Origin: Cytophagales bacterium
GTDB lineage: Bacteria > Bacteroidota > Bacteroidia > Cytophagales > Cyclobacteriaceae
Direction of reading: 5' to 3'
Length of the DNA: 64,000 bases
Assembly (NCBI GenBank): GCA_033344775.1
Contig: JAWPMT010000005.1
Span: 975,501-1,039,500, forward strand
A model generated the notes under the pieces. It had not been told where the DNA came from. It made no database searches and saw only the letters and a list, made by a program, of their open reading frames with translations. This document shows, in pieces, positions 7,112 through 14,506 of the stretch (within the stretch, counting starts at the first letter, position 1; each line of letters opens with the position of its first letter). The position numbers and the translations under genes were made by a program.

Positions 7112-9322
7112 TTAAAACTGCTTTACGTAGCTTAATTTTAAAATCCCTTGTTGCTCAGATTGTTGTTCCTGAGGGTCATCTATGAAAGTACGTTCGTTAT
7201 ATACCAAATACACATAAGACATGGGTTGATATTCCCATGTAAACCGTACATTGATATTTTCTAAATCATTTTCTGAATTTTTCTGATAAATGCCTGTTAG
7301 TCGAATTCTTGGATTTACCGCAAATCGTCCCTCAATAGCATATAAATCAACCTTTTTAGATATTTGGTCAACTCCAACCTTCGAGAAACCGATTCGATTG
7401 TATCTGGTAGATAAAGAAATGTGCGGTATGGGAACAAACTTGAAGGTGAGATCTAATGATGATAAATCACCATCAAAATAGTTGCCCCAATCTACAAATC
7501 CAGATACACTTATTTTTTTTGAAGGATCTGTGCTAGCTAAGAAGAAGTGCCTCAGATAATCATATTCGCCAGGTATTATTTCGACCTCTAATGGGACAAA
7601 TGATTCTTTTAGATTTTGATAGTTAGTATTTAATCCATACCCGATATACCCCCCATTTTGTAAGTTCAAATAAAACGGGTTTAATACATATTTTCGTTCT
7701 ATTAAATCACCAGTTGACGCTTGATGAAAGAATTGTATGGCAACACTTGGTTCAAATGCCCGAATCCATTTTTTAAAGGGTAATTTCTCACCTCTAAAGG
7801 TTCGTATCACGCCGGGAGTCGTCCCGATCACATCTTGCCTGGAAATAAAACCCATTTCCGGATTATAGTTTTTTGTAATTATTGATTGTGTCCACCAACC
7901 AATCCATTTGTTCGTGTTATAATAGTATTGCCCAATGGCGGATAGCCCCTTTCCAGCAGAGTTGGAATCTTGTGAATAACTCACTAATGTATTCAGGGAA
8001 TGTACCTCATTAAGTCTGAAAAATCCATCTGTGGTGAACGTAATATTTGATTTTTCTGGTTGATTTTTAATGGTCATTAATCCACCAACTCTATTTTGCT
8101 TTCCGAAGTTTTTAGAATATCTACCAACGATGAAATTAGTAGCTGAAGTGAGAGAATCTCCTTCCTGCCTAATTGCAATACCACCATAATTTGTTGTTGC
8201 AGAGCCATGAACAAATCTCGCACCAGCTACAATTGGAATTGGCTTGCTTTCTTCGTCTAACCCTATTCTTCGACTAAAAAATGGTTGAATATGAATAGCA
8301 CCTTCATCACCTGTGCGTCTGTTTACATTAATTCCAAACAATGATGCATTTTCCAGGAAAAACTGTCTTCTCTCCGGAAAGAAAACAGAGAATCGACTTG
8401 TATTGTTGATTTGCCTATCAACATCTGCCTGGGCAAAATCAGTATTAAAGGTTAAGTCCAATACGTCATTTGATGAAACTGCCCATTTAACTTCTCCGCC
8501 AATCTTAATATCAGGATCTACTTCTTCTTGCGAATCCGATGTGCTATGTTTTTCTATTGATGTTAGAGCGTAAGGTTGAATTCTAATATTTGTTTTTGCA
8601 GGAGGGGGTGGCTGAATACCTTTTAATAACCCGGCATAATCCATTCTTGCCGAAGGATATGTTTGTGGAAAAGGAGAGAAGGCTGATATTTCGTTAATAA
8701 TTCGGCGGTTTCGGTATATCTGAATTCCCCATTGTTGATTTTCATTGTCAAGATGCGGATAACGAATAGTCTTCCATGGGATAGCTATTTCCGCTATCCA
8801 ACCATTATATGTAATTGAAGTTCTTGCTTGCCAAATAGCATCCCAATCGATATCATAGTACAACGCGTCAAAAGAAAGATAATCCCTTTGTACGCCATAT
8901 GGATTCACAGCAAATGTCATGGCATTTCGCTCAGAGTTGAAAGCATCAAAGTTGATATTGATTAAGTCATGGGTCCTATGATCAAAATCGCGCTTAAAAT
9001 CAGTCGCTCTTATAGCTGATTTGCCTAAAGAATCCATACAAAAAATTCCGAAATACAGAAACTTGCTGTCAAAAAGCACTTTGACATCAGTATCTTGGCT
9101 GGGCTTTGCTTTTTGATTGGGGTCTACTTGCGTGAACGATGGAGATTTTGGTGCTTCAGACCAGACAGTTTCATCTAAAATACCATCTATTTTTATTACT
9201 GATGTCGTTTCAACAGCCCTTAATTCCAATTTAGGTGAATCGGGTCTAAATATCTCTGCTTCTTGAGAATAGGAAGCAAAGAATAGTCCTTTAAGAATTA
9301 AAATTAGAGCTAGTTTTTTCAT
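7112..9322 (-). CDS. DUF5916 outer-membrane protein with N-terminal CBM9-like domain
   Basis: A 736-residue protein with a signal peptide (MKKLALILILKGLFFASYS). The N-terminal region (about 40-200) resembles the CBM9/DOMON-like sugar-binding fold (IDGILDETVWSEA). The remainder (about 235-736) matches DUF5916, predicted to be a beta-barrel ending in an aromatic residue (SYVKQF). A typical motif is VFFPERRQFFLENASLF near residue 325. Bacteroidota often encode such proteins on the chromosome; here the gene fills a 2.7-kb integron cassette, the largest in the array. The length is near the family norm, so it appears intact. Function unknown, possibly outer-membrane glycan or peptide handling. Confidence 0.85.
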   Translation of the reverse strand: MKKLALILILKGLFFASYSQEAEIFRPDSPKLELRAVETTSVIKIDGILDETVWSEAPKSPSFTQVDPNQKAKPSQDTDVKVLFDSKFLYFGIFCMDSLGKSAIRATDFKRDFDHRTHDLININFDAFNSERNAMTFAVNPYGVQRDYLSFDALYYDIDWDAIWQARTSITYNGWIAEIAIPWKTIRYPHLDNENQQWGIQIYRNRRIINEISAFSPFPQTYPSARMDYAGLLKGIQPPPPAKTNIRIQPYALTSIEKHSTSDSQEEVDPDIKIGGEVKWAVSSNDVLDLTFNTDFAQADVDRQINNTSRFSVFFPERRQFFLENASLFGINVNRRTGDEGAIHIQPFFSRRIGLDEESKPIPIVAGARFVHGSATTNYGGIAIRQEGDSLTSATNFIVGRYSKNFGKQNRVGGLMTIKNQPEKSNITFTTDGFFRLNEVHSLNTLVSYSQDSNSAGKGLSAIGQYYYNTNKWIGWWTQSIITKNYNPEMGFISRQDVIGTTPGVIRTFRGEKLPFKKWIRAFEPSVAIQFFHQASTGDLIERKYVLNPFYLNLQNGGYIGYGLNTNYQNLKESFVPLEVEIIPGEYDYLRHFFLASTDPSKKISVSGFVDWGNYFDGDLSSLDLTFKFVPIPHISLSTRYNRIGFSKVGVDQISKKVDLYAIEGRFAVNPRIRLTGIYQKNSENDLENINVRFTWEYQPMSYVYLVYNERTFIDDPQEQQSEQQGILKLSYVKQF

Positions 9323-9430
9323 TTAAATCCTTAAAATATAACTTTTTTTTGTTCTTGTGCTAAGAACTCACTTTAAGTGGCTATGCATCGAATTTTCTCT
9401 GCAGACTTATTATTGGGAGGACATAATGAA

Positions 9431-9546
9431 GGCTAACGATCAGCTAAGCACAGTCGGCTTAACCTTTCAAATATCTCAAATCTATCTGATTCAAATGCTC
9501 TTTGCAAACAGCTAAGTAAGTCGATTGGGCTTAGCGCCTGTTACAG
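9431..9546 (-). repeat. attC site, short class (116 bp)
   Basis: Boxes are GGCTAAC (9431-9437) and GTTACAG (9540-9546). Nearly the same sequence as the site at 2089-2204, including CAGCTAAGCACAGTCGGCTT. The distal box is complementary to the start of its own cassette (GTTACAG). Confidence 0.85.
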
Positions 9547-9948
9547 ACTGTTTCTTGGTTCCAGGAAGAATAACAGTGTGTCGTTCCTTACTTGAAAAGA
9601 GTTACTGTTAGAGTTCGAATATCCGTGTTCGAGGTAGTCGTTCCGTTCATAGACTTCATAAGAGACAGATTCAGAAGAGCGGTCAATGAGAAGTTCGTAA
9701 TCTCGAAAGTTGTCTTTTGTAACAGTATATTTCTCCGTTGGACAGAATCCTGTTACATAACTGATCTCGAAATAACCGTTAGAATCTGTTGTGAATTTCC
9801 TATTGTCAAATTGAATAGTTGCGTTCGTTATGGGTTCATTAGTAAGTTCGTTCAAGACAAATCCTTTGTGATCCACCACACAGTCACAAGAATTCAGTAG
9901 AATAAGATTCAAGGTAAGTATGCCAGATATTCTAATAAGTTGATTCAT
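9541..9948 (-). CDS. Cassette-borne lipoprotein with carboxypeptidase-regulatory-like fold
   Basis: A 135-residue predicted lipoprotein with lipobox-like LNSC (Cys21). The segment from about residue 28 (GFVLNELTNEPITNATIQF) to residue 65 matches the start of a carboxypeptidase-regulatory-like/transthyretin-like beta sandwich. The stop codon is made by the attC distal box. It overlaps the upstream gene of the same cassette by 17 bases, indicating translational coupling. The product probably sits in the outer membrane. No specific role is visible. Confidence 0.7.
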   Translation of the reverse strand: MNQLIRISGILTLNLILLNSCDCVVDHKGFVLNELTNEPITNATIQFDNRKFTTDSNGYFEISYVTGFCPTEKYTVTKDNFRDYELLIDRSSESVSYEVYERNDYLEHGYSNSNSNSFQVRNDTLLFFLEPRNSL

Positions 9949-10342
9949 CTCCGTTTTTCAGTTGTCCGTTTGCCTGTTCAGAAAGTTCAAGTTGAACTGT
10001 TCCAGAAGCGACCAAGTTGAAAAGAGGTTCGCCAGTCAGATGTTCAGGGTACAAAATCCGTGAGTTAAAAAGGGTTGAGCTGGCCAGTTTAGGTTGTAGA
10101 TGACTGTTGAGAAGACTTGAAAGTTTCGTCCAGAAAGTTGGGTAGTTAATCAAGTCGTTAGATACCTTATAAAGTGTTCCGTTCGAGTTGACAAAGACGA
10201 AAAAATAGTCATCAAAAAATGGGCCTCCTTCGGTTGTGTATTCGCCGATAAGTTGAATGGATTTGAATTCAATCGACCATGAAATTCGACTGTTCTCAGT
10301 TAGCTCCAATTGTTCGTTCCGAATATTAAGTTGTGCAGTCAT
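9932..10342 (-). CDS. Cassette-borne protein of unknown function
   Basis: A 136-residue soluble protein with no signal peptide and no recognised motif. It is acidic to neutral, with a predicted beta-rich first half (SWSIEFKSIQLIGEY). The start ATG at 10342 lies ten bases inside the cassette boundary, typical of cassette genes. It is the first gene of a two-gene cassette, and its end overlaps the following lipoprotein gene. Confidence 0.65.
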   Translation of the reverse strand: MTAQLNIRNEQLELTENSRISWSIEFKSIQLIGEYTTEGGPFFDDYFFVFVNSNGTLYKVSNDLINYPTFWTKLSSLLNSHLQPKLASSTLFNSRILYPEHLTGEPLFNLVASGTVQLELSEQANGQLKNGDESTY

Positions 10343-10345
10343 GGT

Positions 10346-10465
10346 CTGTAACGTCCAGCTAAAATCCGTAGGCTAGCTGTTTGTTTATTTCTCTAAAGTA
10401 TAGGGTTCCTACGCTGTTTGCAAACAGCTACTAAAAGCCTATGGAATTTTTAGCGAGTGTTGTGG
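10346..10465 (-). repeat. attC site, short class (120 bp)
   Basis: Boxes are CTGTAAC (10346-10352) and GTTGTGG (10459-10465). The arms CAGCTAAAATCCGTAGGC and GCCTATGGAATTTTTAGC pair well. The distal box GTTGTGG is complementary to the first bases of its own cassette (TTGTGG after the cut at 11071). Confidence 0.85.
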
Positions 10466-11074
10466 TTAGTTTCTGTTCGTCTGAATCCAAGTGATTAAGT
10501 CTTTCTTAATAGAATCCATTTCCTGATTCAAGTAGGATTCAGAGTATTCTTTATTCCTTCTGTTTTTTCTAATTGATTTCAACCTTTCCTTAAAATTCTC
10601 AAACTCGAGCAGCGCTTTCAGAGCTCCTTTTCCAGCGTAGTAATTATAAATACCATCCAGAGCTCTTTGTAGTAAATTATTATTCAATAAGTCATCCGTA
10701 GTATCACAGACTTCAGGTGAAAGAGATCCAGAATTCCAACGACCTTGGTTTTCGACATAGTTATCAATCCTAGTACAGAAGTCTGAATACTTCGGAAAGT
10801 ATGAGTTTTTTTCAAGAAAAATTTTAACCGTCTGCGTTTTTTCGTCGAATGACAAATCACCAGGAGATTTTAGTCTATTTCTAATCTGTTGAGCTCTATT
10901 AAATCCAAAACCAAACCCAACGAAGTACTCAACTTGATGAGGTTCATTTTCGATGCTTTTGGTGATCGCATATAAATCATCCTCGTTGGAAATTAACCCA
11001 ATTTTCAAGCCGGCTATTTCACCGTGGACTATTTCCGCATATTCTCCCAAGTGACTTCTAATTAACCACAACAT
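10466..11074 (-). CDS. First-cassette protein of unknown function
   Basis: A 202-residue soluble protein with a lysine/arginine-rich C-terminal helical part (about 150-202). No domain is recognised. The ATG at 11074 lies on the attI side of the inferred recombination point: the cassette proper begins TTGTGG, so the start codon is supplied by the integron platform, not by the cassette. No other Met or obvious start occurs near the N-terminus, although the TTG that follows could serve. The gene begins 28 bases after the recombinase stop codon and could be co-transcribed with it. Confidence 0.65.
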   Translation of the reverse strand: MLWLIRSHLGEYAEIVHGEIAGLKIGLISNEDDLYAITKSIENEPHQVEYFVGFGFGFNRAQQIRNRLKSPGDLSFDEKTQTVKIFLEKNSYFPKYSDFCTRIDNYVENQGRWNSGSLSPEVCDTTDDLLNNNLLQRALDGIYNYYAGKGALKALLEFENFKERLKSIRKNRRNKEYSESYLNQEMDSIKKDLITWIQTNRN

Positions 11075-11102
11075 CTTTATAAGATCACCAGGGTGATCTT
11101 AT
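11066..11102 (-). other. attI-like recombination site with perfect palindrome
   Basis: The core box CCACAAC (11066-11072) marks the border between the platform and the first cassette. Beside it, ATAAGATCACC (11079-11089) and GGTGATCTTAT (11092-11102) form a perfect 11-bp inverted repeat with a 2-base centre, touching the recombinase stop codon. No T-run follows it on the minus strand, so it is unlikely to be a terminator. It may bind recombinase monomers or be an operator. The attI assignment rests on position and on the matching core box. Confidence 0.6.
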
Positions 11103-11986
11103 CTACCTTTCAAATATACCGTTTGTTCCCAGGTAGTCCAATGGGCTTTTTACTTCTTCCAACTTTTTAGAGCTTACGTGCGTGTAAATCTCTGTGGTTT
11201 TCACACTCGTATGTCCTAGTAGGGTCTGTACGTATCTCAAATTGGTGCCATGTTCCAATAAGTGGGTAGCGAATGAGTGTCTTAGCGTGTGGGGCGTCAC
11301 TGGTTTCACAATACCTGCAGCTTTTACTGCTCTTCCCAATACTTTCGGACGCTCCCTGCACTATAAGGTTTTCCGTTTGGTCCTTCGAAAAGAAACTCCC
11401 TGGGTCGATATTGCCTAAAGTAGATTCTCAATAGGTCCAATAAGTTTGTTGATAACACAGTGATACGGTCCTTGCCACCTTTACCATCTCTGATCCGTAT
11501 ATTCATCCGCTGAGAATCAATATCGCTGATATGCATGCATAAAACCTCGCTCACTCTCAACCCTGCAGCATAAATAGTGGTTAAAATGGCCTTATGCTTA
11601 ATATTGGAAGTAGCACGCAGGATTCCCAATACTTCTTCTTCACTTAATACCTGGGGCAACACCTTTTTCCTTTTAGGCCGCTCCAGGTCGAAAACCTGCC
11701 GGTCCTGCCCCAAAACCTGCTCCAGATAAAATTTAATGGCATTGATGCTTTGGTTCTGATAAGAAGATGAAACATGCTTCTCTTGAATCAAACATCGATG
11801 ATGTTGCAAGATGTCCCATTTATTGATCTGATGAAGGGGTTTGGGATACACGCTCTTCAAAAACTCCCGAAACATATATCGATAGATATCTCTGGTGGAT
11901 TCACTATACCTACCAACTAATAACTGGGTATCCATCAAATCAAGAGCAGCACGATAATCCTTTGCTACTGGCAATTCAGGTTTCAT
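11103..11986 (-). pseudogene. Tyrosine recombinase (integron-integrase-like), frameshifted
   Basis: An N-terminal SAM-like core-binding domain (about residues 15-95) precedes a tyrosine recombinase catalytic domain. Restoring one base in the AAA run near 11346 (SVRK then VLGRAVK) gives a 294-residue protein. All catalytic residues are then visible: R144 (AAGLRVSE), K172, H233-R236 (HTLRHS), H259 (LLGHTS) and Y268 (EIYTHV), ending KSPLDYL. From memory, IntI1 catalytic residues lie at R146, H277, R280 and Y312, so this enzyme is Xer-like in spacing and lacks the IntI-specific insert. The frameshift separates R144 and K172 from the rest, so the product is inactive unless the base is a sequencing error or frameshifting occurs. 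Confidence 0.8.
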
Positions 11987-12026
11987 GGGACAAACAAGCC
12001 ACTTTATGAATAATTAGCTGTCTTCT

Positions 12027-12061
12027 TAAACGTATAGATACGTATCTATGCGTATATCAAA
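12027..12061 (-). promoter_or_regulatory. Putative recombinase promoter with 16-bp palindromic operator
   Basis: ATAGATACGTATCTAT (12034-12049) is a perfect 16-bp palindrome between the divergent recombinase and zinc-ribbon genes. On the minus strand a TTTG (12061-12058) and a TACGTTTA (12034-12027) resemble the Bacteroidota -33 TTTG and -7 TAnnTTTG elements, with a spacing slightly longer than usual. The palindrome would occupy the spacer, a natural repressor position. Palindrome seen; promoter role inferred. Confidence 0.4.
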
Positions 12062-12066
12062 CGCTT

Positions 12067-12477
12067 ATGGAACAACTCAGAACAACAAAAACGTGTCTCA
12101 ACTGTCACAAGACTTTGGCAGGAAGACGAGATAAGAAATTTTGTGATAACCAGTGCAAAGCAGAATATCACAATCAAAATAAATCTTTTGGGGAGCTTTA
12201 CATCTCTGAAATTCAGAGAATCACCCGATCCAATCGAAAAATCCTAAAAACACTCTCTCCTGAAGGCAAAGCTACGATTCGGAAAGAAGTGCTAGAGCAA
12301 ATGGGATATGACTTCCGTCACTTTTCTGGTATTTATAAAAGCAAACAACTCGTTTATTACCTGGTCTACGATTATGCGTTTGCCCCAACCACTGACTCTA
12401 AGGGCACGCAAAAAGCCATTATTGTTCAACGCCAGGACTACATGAACCAACTGGGATTTCCTATTTGGAAAACTTAA
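12067..12477 (+). CDS. Small zinc-ribbon protein of unknown function
   Basis: A 136-residue protein. The N-terminus holds a treble-clef/zinc-ribbon pattern C10-x2-C13 and C26-x3-C30 (TCLNCHK and FCDNQCKAEYH). The rest is basic and helical, ending in a beta-rich tail. Proteins of this size with an N-terminal zinc ribbon are frequent in Bacteroidota, but I know of no characterised member. It is divergent from the recombinase, 80 bases away, sharing the region with the 16-bp palindrome. A DNA- or RNA-binding role is possible but not shown. Confidence 0.75.
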   Translation: MEQLRTTKTCLNCHKTLAGRRDKKFCDNQCKAEYHNQNKSFGELYISEIQRITRSNRKILKTLSPEGKATIRKEVLEQMGYDFRHFSGIYKSKQLVYYLVYDYAFAPTTDSKGTQKAIIVQRQDYMNQLGFPIWKT

Positions 12478-12597
12478 CAAATAATTTGCCTGAATATTAA
12501 ACAGCAGCGCAACCCTATTCCTCTCAAGTCGTAAGAATTAAGACAAGACAGCTGTTCTACAACTAAATTTTTAATAACACTAAACATTATTTTCAAA

Positions 12598-13305
12598 ATG
12601 ACTGATGATGTAATTCAATCAGATGAAACGACTATTTCCAATGACGTACTGATGGCCATCCCGGCCAGTGAAGTGCGGCTACCGACCATTCCCGTAGACA
12701 CCTTCGTACAAGAAGCGTATGACTTGCACGAATGGATCGAAGAGGACCAAACACCGCTCACCAACGCCGGACTGGATGGTGAGTACATCACGGACCTTCC
12801 AAACCGTGCCCGGATGCTGCGACAAGCACAATCCGTATGGATGAAAGAGCGATACAGCAGAGAAGAAGCACAAAGGGAATGGGACGAGCGATCCATAGAG
12901 GCTTACGACCTCAAAGACACACTGGAAGCTTCTTTCCGATTTGCTTTCCGCCGACATCCCGATCTGGTCAGTAAGGTCAATGCGATCTCCGAGGGATCAG
13001 GACATGCAGACATGGTGCAAGACCTGAGCGACCTCAGCGTGCTGGGCAATGCGCACGATAATCTACTAACCGCAATTGGCATGGACATGACCCAACTGGA
13101 TACTGCAGCCACCTGGGCCGATGAATTGGCTACTTTACTGGCTAGGGTCAATGGGGAAAGAAGCGATGACAACAGCGCTAAACTGCTCCGTGACAAAGCC
13201 TTTACTCATTTGAAAGAGGCCGTAGATGAAATCCGGGTTACCGGAAAGTTCGTCTATCGCAAAGACCCGGAAAAACTTCGAGGCTTTCAGCGCACTCGAA
13301 AATAA
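12598..13305 (+). CDS. Conserved-looking protein of unknown function
   Basis: A 235-residue acidic, mostly helical cytoplasmic protein with no signal peptide. Segments such as DLSDLSVLGNAHDNLL (about 138-153) suggest a helical bundle. The basic C-terminus (KLRGFQRTRK) differs from the acidic body. Codon use is more G+C-rich than the cassette genes. The gene stands alone on the plus strand and is followed by a strong intrinsic terminator. I do not recognise a family. Confidence 0.7.
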   Translation: MTDDVIQSDETTISNDVLMAIPASEVRLPTIPVDTFVQEAYDLHEWIEEDQTPLTNAGLDGEYITDLPNRARMLRQAQSVWMKERYSREEAQREWDERSIEAYDLKDTLEASFRFAFRRHPDLVSKVNAISEGSGHADMVQDLSDLSVLGNAHDNLLTAIGMDMTQLDTAATWADELATLLARVNGERSDDNSAKLLRDKAFTHLKEAVDEIRVTGKFVYRKDPEKLRGFQRTRK

Positions 13306-13334
13306 CCTGTTCTCATTCCAGCAGATACTCATAT

Positions 13335-13361
13335 AAAACGACCCCCAGAGGTCGTTTTTTT
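13335..13361 (+). terminator. Intrinsic terminator
   Basis: AAAACGACC (13335-13343) pairs with GGTCGTTTT (13350-13358) around a 6-base loop and is followed by a T-run. It lies 30 bases after the stop codon of the upstream gene. Confidence 0.85.
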
Positions 13362-13495
13362 GTCCCTGATCATTCCACAGCCGTCAGAAACCTTTTTAGC
13401 ATCAGCATTTCAGACCCATTACGCCAACTTCGCCTCCATTTAGCAGCTTCACTACTCCACAATCATGATTTGAGCTCCACTACTAAGCTTTTGCC

Positions 13496-13631
13496 AACCA
13501 CGATTGCAAAACACCCTCCACCACGCTAAAAATGCTAATCACGATTGCACTAGAGCTCCCACCACGATCACCTTGCAAACCACGATTGCAAAACATCTTC
13601 CACGACTCTAAAATGCCAATCACCTTTGCAC
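13496..13631. repeat. Diverged tandem direct repeat in a gene-free stretch
   Basis: Two units of about 55 bases (13496-13550 and 13578-13631) both begin AACCACGATTGCAAAACA and continue through CTAAAA-TG-CAATCAC-TTGCAC with scattered differences. Single CCACGAT motifs also occur between and before them. The 13362-13831 interval has no supported gene; this repeat is its only visible structure. Confidence 0.6.
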
Positions 13632-13831
13632 AACCCCTTCCATTACGCAGTGGAGGCGGTTTTTGCTTCCTGGGCTCACACAATGGTGGCTCTGATAATT
13701 CAAAAATTAAAGTAATGGAACTCATCAATCGACTACTAATCAACTTCTCATATCAACAAAATTGATCAAAATGATTTTCCAAAGACACTTACGACATCAT
13801 TCTGAAAAAGTGCTTCTATTAAATTAGCCCA

Positions 13832-14320
13832 ATGACCATGAAACCAATACGTATCCTCCTAATCCATTTCCTATTCTGCCAGATGTTCAGTGTAATCGGT
13901 CAGGGGGTCGAAACAAATAAAATGGACCAATTGGATTTCATGATTGGGGAATGGATTGGAACCTAAGCCGTTTATGAAGACGGAGCCATATCGAAACAAG
14001 GACCCGCGCACCAGAAGATCAGTTATGATGTAAACAAAAGCATTGTGGTCATCGAGTTGAGTTCAGAGTTCTTGCAGCTACACACCATCATCAGATATGA
14101 TGCGGACGATGAGACGTATTACTATTACCCTTTTTCCGAGCGAGGTACTAATCGCTATCCAGCGGAATTCAATGATGGAGAACTGACCGTGTGGAGTAGT
14201 GAAACCAACCGATTTATCTTCAGTAATCCATCAACTGGTACTTTTCGGGAATACGGGGAACGACTGGTCGATGGACAGTGGTTGAAATACTTTGAAGACA
14301 ACTTCCATTTGGTCCCGTAG
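13832..14320 (+). pseudogene. Secreted protein gene with an in-frame stop (remnant)
   Basis: The frame runs from ATG 13832 (or 13838) to the stop at 14320, 163 codons, broken only by TAA at 13964-13966 (codon 45). The start encodes a signal peptide-like segment, then MDQLDFMIGEWIGT. The part after the stop continues in the same frame with a beta-rich sequence (YDVNKSIVVIEL, RYDADDETYYYYPFSE). The LDFMIGEW start resembles DUF1579 or calycin-like proteins in which 'F-x-G-x-W' opens the barrel. Because the frame is intact on both sides, this is a nonsense mutation and not an indel. A one-base read error is also possible. Confidence 0.65.
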
Positions 14321-14506
14321 AAGTTCTATCCACTCAAACTTTCCCCTTCTGGCACGCATTTCATCACACTTATCGCAACAAAAAGGGCACCCAGATGAAA
14401 TATTTTCAATATTCTTAAAAATCACTATTGTTTTATACAATAATTTTAAAATTAATTTGAAAAATTAATCACACTTTTACACATTCATTAGAAAATTTTT
14501 AAAGCT

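Larger units (their letters stand above)
1..11986 (-). mobile_element. Chromosomal integron: recombinase, attI-like site and cassette array
   Basis: About nine gene cassettes lie head to tail, all transcribed on the minus strand, each ending in an imperfect palindrome with attC core boxes. They stretch from the 3' end of a tyrosine recombinase gene at 11103 to beyond the left edge. With cuts placed inside the core box, cassette borders fall at about 32, 939, 2094, 3175, 3990, 5897, 6734, 9436, 10351 and 11071. Reading from the recombinase, the distal core box of each of the first eight attC sites is complementary to the first 6-9 bases of its own cassette, the mark of excision and circularisation. 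The ninth (leftmost) cassette fails this test. Most cassettes hold one gene, two hold two overlapping genes and one holds three. Confidence 0.85.

Noticed and set aside
6955-7185. 76-residue plus-strand frame at the end of the DUF5916 cassette
   Set aside because: Antisense to cassette direction, overlaps attC and the DUF5916 3' end, no recognisable feature.
1-11100. Repeats between cassettes as a CRISPR array or REP elements
   Set aside because: Units are 116-235 bp, separated by whole genes, and their core boxes match their own cassette starts, which fits attC only.
11079-11102. Palindrome at the recombinase 3' end as an intrinsic terminator
   Set aside because: No T-run follows on the minus strand, and on the plus strand it does not follow a gene.
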